This document shows positions 1 through 5,419 of a DNA stretch of 7,053 nt, piece after piece. Origin of the DNA: Patescibacteria group bacterium (GTDB lineage: Bacteria > Patescibacteriota > Microgenomatia > Levybacterales > UBA12049); assembly GCA_023487605.1 (NCBI GenBank), contig JAMDEE010000007.1, positions 1 through 7,053 of the forward strand. Direction: 5' to 3'. The notes below the pieces were generated by a model. It searched no databases, was not told the DNA's origin, and saw nothing but the letters and a program-made list of their open reading frames with translations. Every line of letters begins with the position of its first letter. Position 1 is the stretch's first letter. The translations under genes and the position numbers were made by a program.

Positions 1-1204
1 TATGGGGACTCAACGCTTTTATTAGGAAAGAACCAGAACCACAAGCAGGATCTAAAATTTTAATTTTCTTTAAGTCATTGACGCTTGTGCATTTATCTAA
101 AATTGGCTTTAGAGCATTTCTAACAATGTAATCAACAATAAAAGCTGGCGTGTAATAAATTCCTTGTTCTTTTCTTTTTCCTGCTGCTTTATTTAAAGAC
201 AAACCTTTTTGAGATTGGGATAATTTGAAGCCCAAATAGTTTTCATATACACTTCCCAAAATATCTGCAGGAATGGCGCTAAAATCATATTCGTAATAGC
301 CAGGGTTACCATAAAGAATATTTATTACTTTCTTTGTTGAGTCCCCATAATCTTTCCAGGCTTCAAAGGGATGAGGCGAAAATAAATTTGAATTATATAA
401 TTTATCCAGTTCTCTAAATTTAGAGACCATTGACGCATATAATTCAACTTTTCTATCGCTAGTTTCCCATGCTCTCAAAAGGGGTATCAATGTGGAAGAC
501 TCTATCCCTCTATCTTCAGCAACTCTAATAAAAATTAACCTATCTAATAATCTTTGCACTCCTTCTTCTAATAAGTCTTTATCTACTTTTTCATTCATTA
601 TAGATAACTCTTTAAGGAGTATTTCCCTAGATTTGTTAAGATCTTTATATAGAGAGTCAGTCACTGGAGTTTTAAGAATTTTCTTTCCCACTTTTTCAGC
701 TTCTTTATCTAATTCATTATTTAAAAAAGACTCTTTTGATAAAAGCCATAGCTGATCAAAACGATTTAGATAATCTATATAGTTAAGGTTGAAAAATAAT
801 TTGTCGCTCAGATACTTTGACATTAATTGAGCATTAAAAACCTTTAACCCTTCAAAATCTGTTAGAACAGCCCACGTTACACCCTTATTCCAAGAATATC
901 TAATGGCCTGTCTTGCGTAATCCTCATTATTTAAATCGGCTTTTAATGGTTTTGCTTCAAGGTAAAGCTTTGCTCTTCCATTTATATAGAATCCATAATC
1001 AACCCTACCTGATGATAAAATACTTTCTTCCGCAGAAACTTCCTCTTTGCTTGAGAAATCCCAGTCTAATATTTCAAATAGGGGTTTAATAAATGAATTT
1101 TTTGTTTCTTCTTCTGTGTAGCTTTTGATTCTTCCAGAGGTTTTTACTTGCTCATATTTAGCAATTAACTTCTTTATTTCTTCTTTCGCTTGATCCTTGG
1201 TCAT
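1..1204 (-). CDS. Type IIG-like restriction/N6-adenine methyltransferase, N-terminal 401 residues (runs off left edge)
   Basis: This open frame starts at an ATG at 1204 and has no stop before the window edge. Residues 1-90 look like a PD-(D/E)XK nuclease domain of the HsdR-N type: D69 in GRVDYG, then E83-A-K85 in LYLEAKPL. Around residues 218-232 lies an IRVAEDRG segment, typical of the helical linker of Eco57I-class enzymes. GIYYTP near 347-352 precedes the S-adenosylmethionine-binding motif I, DPACGSGSF, at 385-393. The catalytic NPPY/F motif and any target-recognition domain must lie beyond the edge. Seen: nuclease-like and methylase motifs in one chain. Known: such fusions cut and methylate DNA without separate subunits. 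Inferred: Type IIG enzyme; a BREX PglX-like or Type I-like protein is the alternative. It is divergent from a second nuclease-like gene, and both are more AT-rich than the ruv genes, which fits horizontal acquisition. Confidence 0.85.
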   Translation of the reverse strand, partial: MTKDQAKEEIKKLIAKYEQVKTSGRIKSYTEEETKNSFIKPLFEILDWDFSSKEEVSAEESILSSGRVDYGFYINGRAKLYLEAKPLKADLNNEDYARQAIRYSWNKGVTWAVLTDFEGLKVFNAQLMSKYLSDKLFFNLNYIDYLNRFDQLWLLSKESFLNNELDKEAEKVGKKILKTPVTDSLYKDLNKSREILLKELSIMNEKVDKDLLEEGVQRLLDRLIFIRVAEDRGIESSTLIPLLRAWETSDRKVELYASMVSKFRELDKLYNSNLFSPHPFEAWKDYGDSTKKVINILYGNPGYYEYDFSAIPADILGSVYENYLGFKLSQSQKGLSLNKAAGKRKEQGIYYTPAFIVDYIVRNALKPILDKCTSVNDLKKIKILDPACGSGSFLIKALSPH

Positions 1205-1211
1205 TAATCGG

Positions 1212-1240
1212 ATTCTAGCACTTTTACTATAACTGTTCAA
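1212..1240 (-). promoter_or_regulatory. Promoter of the restriction/methyltransferase gene
   Basis: On the minus strand, TTGAAC (1240-1235) and TAGAAT (1217-1212) are separated by exactly 17 bases, with TGC directly before the -10 (extended -10). Only 7 bases separate the -10 from the ATG at 1204, so transcription should begin at or next to the start codon. No Shine-Dalgarno site is present. Confidence 0.6.
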
Positions 1241-1241
1241 T

Positions 1242-1270
1242 TTGACTTCTGAATTCTAAAGCGGTATTTT
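1242..1270 (+). promoter_or_regulatory. Promoter of the small nuclease-like gene
   Basis: TTGACT (1242-1247) and TATTTT (1265-1270) have a 17-base spacer. The -10 is a moderate match, the -35 a good one. The start codon at 1284 follows 13 bases later, giving a predicted leader of about 6-7 bases. The -35 lies one base from the -35 of the divergent promoter. Confidence 0.5.
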
Positions 1271-1283
1271 TCGAGTAAGCTAA

Positions 1284-1802
1284 ATGGACGAAAAGGAATT
1301 TTCTGACAAACTACTAACCATACTTAGAAAACATTTTCCCGAATACGTTGTTTCACAGGGAAAAAGTCTTTTATATAAAATTAATATTGACCCTAATGGT
1401 AAATTAAAGCCTGCAAATATTGAAAAACCATCTAGAGGTCAATTTGCTTTTCAAACGGATTTACTGATATCTAACAAAAAAGTTCCACTGGTAGTTTTGG
1501 AACTAAAATTCGGAGGCTTTTCTACCCATGATGTCATAACTTATTCTACAAAAGCTATCAGACATAAAGAGATATATCCATATTTAAGATACGGTTTTGT
1601 TGTCGGGGGACAAAAATTTATAGATGGAAAATTCTTCACGCACAATGTAGGTTTTGATTTTGCCTACACCCTTGACAGAAACTATGGAAATGGAAAATTT
1701 ATAAAATTAATTAAAGAACAGATAAAAATGTCTGAAAAATTAATTAAAATTTTAAGTGGAAACAAGGTAAGTAAATATACCACCTCTATTGAAATTGAAT
1801 AA
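1284..1802 (+). CDS. Small PD-(D/E)XK nuclease-like protein (HsdR N-terminal-like domain)
   Basis: This 172-residue protein resembles the stand-alone N-terminal nuclease domain of Type I restriction subunits. The visible core is D59 in QTDLLI followed by E73-L-K75 in VVLELK, then a helix with YSTKA near 93-97, a typical place for the supporting Q/K residue of this fold. No helicase, methylase or DNA-recognition domain is present, and there is no signal peptide or membrane segment. It is transcribed away from the restriction/methyltransferase gene across a 79-base gap, so the two probably belong to one defence locus. Seen: catalytic-type residues. Inferred: a DNA endonuclease or an accessory nuclease subunit. 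It could also be a decayed remnant of a larger enzyme, although the open frame and the intact motif argue against that. The ATG lies just behind a promoter, supporting this start. Confidence 0.75.
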   Translation: MDEKEFSDKLLTILRKHFPEYVVSQGKSLLYKINIDPNGKLKPANIEKPSRGQFAFQTDLLISNKKVPLVVLELKFGGFSTHDVITYSTKAIRHKEIYPYLRYGFVVGGQKFIDGKFFTHNVGFDFAYTLDRNYGNGKFIKLIKEQIKMSEKLIKILSGNKVSKYTTSIEIE

Positions 1803-2009
1803 TTAGAACTTTCACGCCTTCCGGATGTTATAAGTCTTATACCTTATCTTTTAATCACCCACTGTATAATAGGTTAGTGCACTATACATAAATAAGGCCG
1901 TTTACCTTATGCCGTCCGCGGCAAACAGGATTGGTTTGCGGACAAAATTTGTTTGCATAGCACTATAAAACTTAAAACCAAAGACTGGGATTAAGGTCTA
2001 AGATACTTG
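1803..2009. other. Gene-free gap with clustered palindromes
   Basis: No gene is visible. The gap contains a 13-base palindrome TATAAGTCTTATA (1829-1841), TAGTGCACTA (1875-1884), ATAAGG/CCTTAT with a 7-base loop (1892-1910), and a bulged hairpin at 1914-1943. The 8-mer GCACTATA occurs at 1879-1886 and again at 1960-1967, flanking the two hairpins. A TATAAT at 1865-1870 lacks a convincing -35. No T-run follows any hairpin, so an intrinsic terminator is not supported. Confidence 0.4.
1914..1943. repeat. Bulged inverted repeat (hairpin)
   Basis: GTCCGC (1914-1919) and AAAC (1923-1926) pair with GTTT (1934-1937) and GCGGAC (1938-1943). The result is a 10-bp stem with a 3-base bulge (GGC) and a 7-base loop. 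It is followed by AAAATTTG rather than a T-run. It may mark the end of the nuclease gene transcript or belong to a small structured element. Confidence 0.45.
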
Positions 2010-2038
2010 TTGACGAGGGGAAGAAACCTTGATATAGT
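2010..2038 (+). promoter_or_regulatory. Promoter of the acidic hypothetical gene
   Basis: TTGACG (2010-2015) and TATAGT (2033-2038) have a 17-base spacer, and TGA directly precedes the -10 as an extended element. Both hexamers match consensus at five of six positions. The ATG at 2046 follows 7 bases after the -10, predicting a leaderless mRNA. Confidence 0.65.
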
Positions 2039-2045
2039 TTGCTGA

Positions 2046-2459
2046 ATGGCAAATAGCGCCGAATTACCAAGACCATGGGACATGGATTTTAATACGCCAA
2101 GAGAAGCCCCTTTGACACAACCCGACCTCAACGAGCAAATCGACAATTTGGCAGAATTTTTGGGCGAATCCCCTATCCACTTTATCAGCATCGACTCGGT
2201 TATTCCGACCGTCCGCTTTGGAGCAATGTACAGAATTAACTTAATTAAAGAGGCCGAAGACGGAGACGGCTTTGAAGATATGATAACGGATAATATGGTT
2301 ATTGAAGGACTTACCGACAAACTTTTACAAATGAGCCCCAAAGAAGTTGAAAAATACCAAGGCTACGACCAGGTTTTTAGAACTTTGGAGTTAATAGAAG
2401 AAACTGTTAATGACGAATTTAACTGGGATATATTTTTAAACGGAAGAAAAGACCACTAG
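2046..2459 (+). CDS. Acidic protein of unknown function
   Basis: I do not recognise this 137-residue protein. It is clearly acidic, with runs such as KEAEDGDGFED near residues 60-70 and ELIEETVNDEF near 114-124. There is no signal peptide, membrane helix, cysteine pair or obvious catalytic motif. The middle (about 45-60, IPTVRFGAMYRINLI) is strand-like; the rest looks helical. The start is well supported: an in-frame TGA directly precedes the ATG, and a good promoter ends 7 bases upstream. The competing open frame on the opposite strand (1991-2341) has no such signals. The gene stands alone, with heptad-repeat DNA downstream. An acidic DNA-mimic or a partner of the neighbouring defence genes is conceivable but is only speculation. 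Confidence 0.65.
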   Translation: MANSAELPRPWDMDFNTPREAPLTQPDLNEQIDNLAEFLGESPIHFISIDSVIPTVRFGAMYRINLIKEAEDGDGFEDMITDNMVIEGLTDKLLQMSPKEVEKYQGYDQVFRTLELIEETVNDEFNWDIFLNGRKDH

Positions 2460-2479
2460 GCCCGACGGACCAAGATTTG

Positions 2480-2545
2480 ATGATAGACGCTGGACGCTGG
2501 GAGTTAGAATTTGAAGCTGGATGGTAGAGGCTGAAACTTGAAATT
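2480..2545. repeat. Degenerate heptad-repeat tract
   Basis: The gap after the acidic gene can be read as tandem 7-base units, most clearly the perfect pair GACGCTG, GACGCTG (2486-2499), then GGAGTTA, GAATTTG and similar units. It runs directly into the 72-bp direct repeat that follows. No gene is visible here. Confidence 0.55.
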
Positions 2546-2617
2546 GAAATTTTTGATGTGAGATATTTTTGACCTCTTTGAACTTGAATCCTCGATATCT
2601 TGATTTCCGGAATCTAA
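2546..2617. repeat. 72-bp direct repeat, copy A
   Basis: By hand alignment without gaps, this stretch matches 4191-4262 at 55 of 72 positions. The best shared words are TTTTGATGT, TTTGACCT, TGAACTTGAAT and ATCTTGA. Similarity stops at both ends. It lies just before the toxin gene and is itself built of 7-base units. Confidence 0.65.
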
Positions 2618-2620
2618 ATC

Positions 2621-2638
2621 CATACATATTGATGTATG
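2621..2638. promoter_or_regulatory. Inverted repeat over the toxin start codon (candidate operator)
   Basis: CATACAT (2621-2627) and ATGTATG (2632-2638) form perfect 7-base arms around ATTG. The right arm includes the toxin ATG. The ACAT...ATGT half-sites recur in the palindrome between toxin and antitoxin, so this may be a second binding site for the antitoxin. A weak TTGATT (2600-2605) lies upstream, but no good -10 was found. Confidence 0.4.
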
Positions 2639-2962
2639 ACTTGGAAAATTGCTCTATTCGAGTCTAACCGCGGAGAAAACCCCGTTGAGGACTTTATTAA
2701 GTCATGCGATCCGTTAACGGCCGCAAAAATCATCCACACGGTAGACCTTTTGGAAAAGTTCGGATTTATGCTGAAGATGCCCCACTCTAAAAAATTAACA
2801 AAAGAGATTTATGAATTAAGAATTAGAGGAAAAGAGGAAGTTAGGATTTTCTATTCTTTTAAGAAAAGCCGAATTTATCTTTTACACGCGTTTAAGAAAA
2901 AGACCCAAAAAACTCCGGAAAAAGAAATAAAAACAGCCAAGAAAAGGCTTGATTTAATATAA
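2636..2962 (+). CDS. RelE/HigB-like toxin (phage Gp49-like family)
   Basis: This 108-residue basic protein fits the HigB/Gp49-like branch of the RelE superfamily, whose known members are mRNA interferases that cleave translated mRNA on the ribosome. The N-terminus has the usual strand (WKIALFES) and a PVEDFI helix near 16-21. The core carries KKLTKEIYELRI (52-63), VRIFYSF (69-75) and HAFKKKTQKTP (84-94), which is the characteristic order of this family, and it ends in a basic helix. Length is normal for the family. It sits directly upstream of an XRE antitoxin with a 24-base gap, the toxin-first order typical of higBA modules. No Shine-Dalgarno site is present, and the start codon lies inside an inverted repeat. 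The function is inferred from family; the frame is intact and no key block is missing. Confidence 0.88.
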   Translation: MTWKIALFESNRGENPVEDFIKSCDPLTAAKIIHTVDLLEKFGFMLKMPHSKKLTKEIYELRIRGKEEVRIFYSFKKSRIYLLHAFKKKTQKTPEKEIKTAKKRLDLI

Positions 2963-2977
2963 CATATATGTTATATT
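2949..2977 (+). promoter_or_regulatory. Internal promoter for the antitoxin
   Basis: TTGATT (2949-2954, inside the end of the toxin gene) and TATATT (2972-2977) have a 17-base spacer, with TGT just before the -10. The antitoxin ATG at 2987 follows 9 bases after the -10. The spacer and -10 coincide with the 30-bp palindrome, so a protein bound there would block this promoter. Confidence 0.5.
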
Positions 2978-2981
2978 AAAT
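2952..2981. promoter_or_regulatory. Perfect 30-bp palindrome between toxin and antitoxin (candidate operator)
   Basis: Every base from 2952 to 2981 pairs with its mirror around the centre CATATATG (2963-2970). It overlaps the toxin stop codon (2960-2962) and the -10 of the predicted antitoxin promoter. XRE antitoxins commonly repress their own operons at palindromes, so an autoregulatory operator is the simplest reading. As RNA it would form a long A-U hairpin, so an effect on mRNA stability or toxin/antitoxin ratio is possible too. Confidence 0.6.
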
Positions 2982-2986
2982 TGGCT

Positions 2987-3265
2987 ATGGAAGACTGGAA
3001 AACATTTAAAAAAGAGCTATTCAAAAACCGGGAAGTAAAAAAAGAATACGAGAGGCTTAAGCCGGAGTATGCTCTTATTGCCGCAATAATAAACGTCAGA
3101 ATTAAAAAAGGAATTACCCAAGAGCAACTTGCAAGAAAACTCGGCACGAAACAATCCGCAATTGCCAGACTTGAATCAGGAAGGTCTAATCCCTCCATTG
3201 AGTTTCTTGGAAAATTAGCGCAGGCCTTAAATTCTAATCTACAAATTAAGTTTACCCCCCTATAA
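2987..3265 (+). CDS. XRE-family helix-turn-helix antitoxin (HigA-like)
   Basis: This protein of 92 residues neutralises the upstream toxin and probably represses the module. A Lys/Glu-rich N-terminal region (1-28) precedes the helix-turn-helix. The HTH core is helix TQEQLARKLG (44-53), then recognition helix TKQSAIARLESG (54-65), then SNPSIEFLGKLAQAL (67-81), the standard HTH_3 pattern. The C-terminal NLQIKFTPL resembles the tail of HigA-type antitoxins. I chose the ATG at 2987 because it lies 9 bases behind a plausible -10. A TTG at 2981 would add two residues but overlaps the palindrome. The gene follows the toxin by 24 bases, and a minus-strand open frame over the same DNA is only a shadow. 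Toxin neutralisation is inferred from order and family. Confidence 0.88.
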   Translation: MEDWKTFKKELFKNREVKKEYERLKPEYALIAAIINVRIKKGITQEQLARKLGTKQSAIARLESGRSNPSIEFLGKLAQALNSNLQIKFTPL

Positions 3266-3349
3266 ATATTTTGACCTGTTCGTTTTCGCTCAAGACTTAT
3301 CAAACGAAATTGGAATTTTTGATATCCTGAATTTAGTTGGGGCCTATAG
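3266..3349. other. Short gap with heptad-like units
   Basis: No gene is visible between the antitoxin and the metalloprotease promoter. From about 3311, the sequence falls into 7-base units (GGAATTT, TTGATAT, CCTGAAT) and partly resembles the start of the 72-bp repeat. No hairpin followed by a T-run was found after the antitoxin. Confidence 0.4.
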
Positions 3350-3378
3350 TTGAAGGCAGGAGAGCTGAATGGTATAAT
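3350..3378 (+). promoter_or_regulatory. Promoter of the metalloprotease gene
   Basis: TTGAAG (3350-3355) and a perfect TATAAT (3373-3378) have a 17-base spacer, and TGG just before the -10 gives an extended element. The ATG at 3387 follows 8 bases after the -10, so the mRNA should have no leader or a leader of one or two bases. This separates the gene from the toxin-antitoxin operon. Confidence 0.7.
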
Positions 3379-3386
3379 TTCTTCTT

Positions 3387-4172
3387 ATGACGGAACGTTT
3401 AAGCCCGCACGAGGGAATTGTAAGGACAGCAAAAAGATTGATTCTTCCAAATTACGACAGTGCGGTAAGAGCCCGGGAATCCGTTCGGGATAATATTGCA
3501 TACCTAAGAGACGTTTACGGTTTGACTGTGGAAATGAGAGGACAAACCGAAGAAGACGAACAGAGTTTGGCGATAAATAAACTCAAACTTATTGAAGCAG
3601 GTGATGCAACCCGCGTACTAAGAAAAGAAATTTCAAAATATCCTCCGGAATTTATTGAGCAATGCAGAGTAAAAGCAATCAGGTTTGTATTTTCCCTAAA
3701 ACAAGGAGAAAACGTAATTGACGGAGTGACGTATCCAGACGGCACGGTGTATGTTGTTGCAACTCCTTTAGTAAACAACACTATTCATCACGAATTGTTT
3801 CATGCCTCCGACTATAATCAGCATTCCCGAATGAATCCGCGCTTAAAGGATTTCGGCAGGGTTTTGGAATACAGGTATTGGAATCTCGTAAACCATAACG
3901 GATATGTCGGCGATAAATACGAAGGCTGTGACTCGACGGGTTTTGCCACCGATTACGGCAGAATGAATGTCTACGAAGACAGGGCAACGGTTGCGGAACT
4001 TTTAATGACTTATCCTCAGGTTGCAACAATAAGGGCGGCGGAAGATCCGGTCCTTTCGGATAAAATAGACAGAATAAAGACAATCATGAGACAAAGAAGC
4101 GGAGGGAGAATGAATTTACGGTATTTTTCCGACCTTACGCAGGGAAAAGTCAGGGAAGGATACTGGGGTTAG
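3387..4172 (+). CDS. Cytoplasmic HExxH zinc metalloprotease (gluzincin-like)
   Basis: This 261-residue protein carries the zinc-metallopeptidase signature HHELFHAS, with zinc-binding H135 and H139 and catalytic E136. About 60 residues later, GFATDYGRMNVYEDRATVAE (185-204) resembles the third-ligand region of lethal-factor-like and related metallopeptidases (often GF.S.YA..N..ED.AE), so E197 is the likely third zinc ligand. The preceding DGVTYPDGTVYVVA (112-125) looks like the edge strand. The N-terminal 100 residues are helical and charged and could be a substrate-binding or regulatory region. No signal peptide or membrane segment is seen, so it should act in the cytoplasm. The start is fixed by a strong promoter 8 bases upstream. 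The substrate is unknown. Its place beside a toxin-antitoxin pair suggests, without proof, cleavage of a regulator such as the antitoxin. Confidence 0.78.
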   Translation: MTERLSPHEGIVRTAKRLILPNYDSAVRARESVRDNIAYLRDVYGLTVEMRGQTEEDEQSLAINKLKLIEAGDATRVLRKEISKYPPEFIEQCRVKAIRFVFSLKQGENVIDGVTYPDGTVYVVATPLVNNTIHHELFHASDYNQHSRMNPRLKDFGRVLEYRYWNLVNHNGYVGDKYEGCDSTGFATDYGRMNVYEDRATVAELLMTYPQVATIRAAEDPVLSDKIDRIKTIMRQRSGGRMNLRYFSDLTQGKVREGYWG

Positions 4173-4190
4173 CCATTTAGGACCGGGGTT

Positions 4191-4262
4191 TGGAATTTTG
4201 ATGTTGGATATCTTTGACCTTTCTGAACTTGAATTTTTGAGATCTTGAATTACGGAGTTTAA
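4191..4262. repeat. 72-bp direct repeat, copy B
   Basis: This is the partner of the repeat at 2546-2617 (55 of 72 positions identical by hand, no gaps). It lies between the ends of two convergent genes, the metalloprotease and ruvB. Its 7-base structure is evident in units such as GGAATTT, TGATGTT and GGATATC. Confidence 0.65.
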
Positions 4263-4275
4263 GACGGTCAAGATC
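4241..4275. terminator. Weak hairpin between convergent genes
   Basis: GATCTTGA (4241-4248) pairs with TCAAGATC (4268-4275), an 8-bp stem with a 19-base loop, located between the metalloprotease and ruvB stop codons. The position suits a shared terminator, but no T-run follows on either strand, so the call is weak. Confidence 0.25.
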
Positions 4276-4281
4276 AAGAAA

Positions 4282-5337
4282 CTAGATGAGTTTTTGCTGT
4301 TTGCCTTTTTTATCCTCTTCCTCGTGGGGATATTTGATTTTTAAATGGTCGTAGGCCGCTTTTGTTGCAACTCTTCCCCTGGTTGTTTTTTTAAGAAATC
4401 CTATCTGAAGAAGATACGGTTCGATAACTTCTTCTATTGTGCCTATGTCCTCGGAAATTGTTGAGGCAATTGTTTCTATCCCCACGGGCCCGCCGTTGTG
4501 TTTTTGAATTAGGGATTTAAGATAGCGGATATCGGAAGAATCAAGTCCCAGCTCGTCGACTTCTAGCATATCCAAAGCCTGTCTCACCAGCTCTTTGGTC
4601 ATTTTCCCGTCCGACTTAACTTCCACAAAATCCCTGACTCTTTTTAAAAGCTTAAGGGCAATTCTCGGCGTTCCCCTTGCCCTTTTGGCAATTTCTTTTA
4701 CCGAGTCTTTGTCGATGGAAAGCTTGAGTTTTTTTGCGCCTTCAAGAATAATTTTTTCCAAATCTTCGGGTTCGTAAAAAGAAAGCCTGTAAACAACCCC
4801 GAACCTGTCCCGAAGAGGTGCGGACATTAAGCCTATTCTTGTGGTTGCGCCGACAATTGTAAACTGGGGCAAGTCCAGCCTTAGAGTGCGGGCACTCGGG
4901 CCTTTGCCGATAATAATATCCAAGGCGTAGTCTTCCATTGCGGGGTACAAAGTTTCCTCAACCACCTTATTCAGCCTGTGAATTTCGTCAATAAACAGAA
5001 CATCTCCTTTTTCCAAGTTTGTAAGTATTGACGCCAAATCCCCCGCTCTTTCTATTGCAGGCCCCGAAGTTATTCTGATATTTGCCTTCATTTCTTTGGC
5101 AATAATATGGGAAAGGGTTGTTTTGCCAAGTCCCGGAGGCCCGTATAAAAGAATGTGTTCAAGCGACTCTTTTCTTTTTTTGGCCGCGGTCAGGGCTATT
5201 TTTAAGCTTTCTTTTACTTTTTTCTGGCCGTGAAATTCATCCCAGTTTGACGCGCGAAGAGAAGTGAATAGAATCTCTTCCTCGGGATTGGACTTTTCCG
5301 ATTCGTTTTCTTTTATTTTTGCCTTGTCCTTATTCAT
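4282..5337 (-). CDS. ruvB: Holliday junction branch migration ATPase RuvB
   Basis: RuvB forms hexameric rings that pump DNA through a RuvA-bound Holliday junction, using ATP. In 351 residues, all expected motifs are visible: Walker A GPPGLGKTT (66-74), Walker B LFIDEIH (114-120), sensor 1 GATTR (163-167), arginine-finger region RDRFG (176-180), sensor 2 region RGTPRIA (221-227) and the C-terminal winged helix with GGPVG (282-286) and TPRG-like TTRGRVAT (318-325). It is slightly longer than the E. coli protein (336). The extra residues are a charged N-terminus (1-25) and a Glu/Lys-rich tail ending QQKLI. I chose the ATG at 5337 over a TTG two codons upstream. It lies 82 bases after ruvA on the same strand, without a clear promoter of its own, so co-transcription with ruvA is likely. 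No Shine-Dalgarno site is present. Confidence 0.97.
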   Translation of the reverse strand: MNKDKAKIKENESEKSNPEEEILFTSLRASNWDEFHGQKKVKESLKIALTAAKKRKESLEHILLYGPPGLGKTTLSHIIAKEMKANIRITSGPAIERAGDLASILTNLEKGDVLFIDEIHRLNKVVEETLYPAMEDYALDIIIGKGPSARTLRLDLPQFTIVGATTRIGLMSAPLRDRFGVVYRLSFYEPEDLEKIILEGAKKLKLSIDKDSVKEIAKRARGTPRIALKLLKRVRDFVEVKSDGKMTKELVRQALDMLEVDELGLDSSDIRYLKSLIQKHNGGPVGIETIASTISEDIGTIEEVIEPYLLQIGFLKKTTRGRVATKAAYDHLKIKYPHEEEDKKGKQQKLI

Positions 5338-5343
5338 AATCAA

Positions 5344-5413
5344 AATTTCTAATTTCTAAATTTAATATATTCGGACTTAAAGGTTCATGAATCTTAAATC
5401 TTACATCCTAAAT
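5344..5413. repeat. Heptad-repeat tract between ruvA and ruvB
   Basis: The 82-base gap is almost entirely 7-base units on the plus strand: AATTTCT twice (5344-5357), AAATTTA (5358-5364), and later CTTAAAT, CTTACAT and CCTAAAT (5393-5413). No gene or terminator is seen. Confidence 0.6.
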
Positions 5414-5419
5414 CCACAA

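Noticed and set aside
492..755. Plus-strand open frame of 87 codons within the methyltransferase
   Set aside because: It is low-complexity (Ser/Leu-rich) and antisense to a coding sequence with recognisable domains.
1865..1870. TATAAT as promoter of the gene at 2046
   Set aside because: It lies about 175 bases upstream with no -35, while a much better promoter ends 7 bases before that ATG.
1991..2341. Open frame of 116 codons on the minus strand
   Set aside because: It opposes the acidic gene, which has a clear promoter and start; the minus-strand frame shows no motif and no start signal.
2971..3303. Minus-strand open frame across the antitoxin
   Set aside because: It is the complement of a convincing helix-turn-helix gene and resembles no family.
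3515..4083. Two minus-strand open frames inside the metalloprotease
   Set aside because: They are shadows of the HExxH gene; neither has protein-like features or signals.
4268..4350. RuvB C-terminal QQKLI as a sliding-clamp binding motif
   Set aside because: It only loosely resembles the clamp consensus and nothing else supports the idea.
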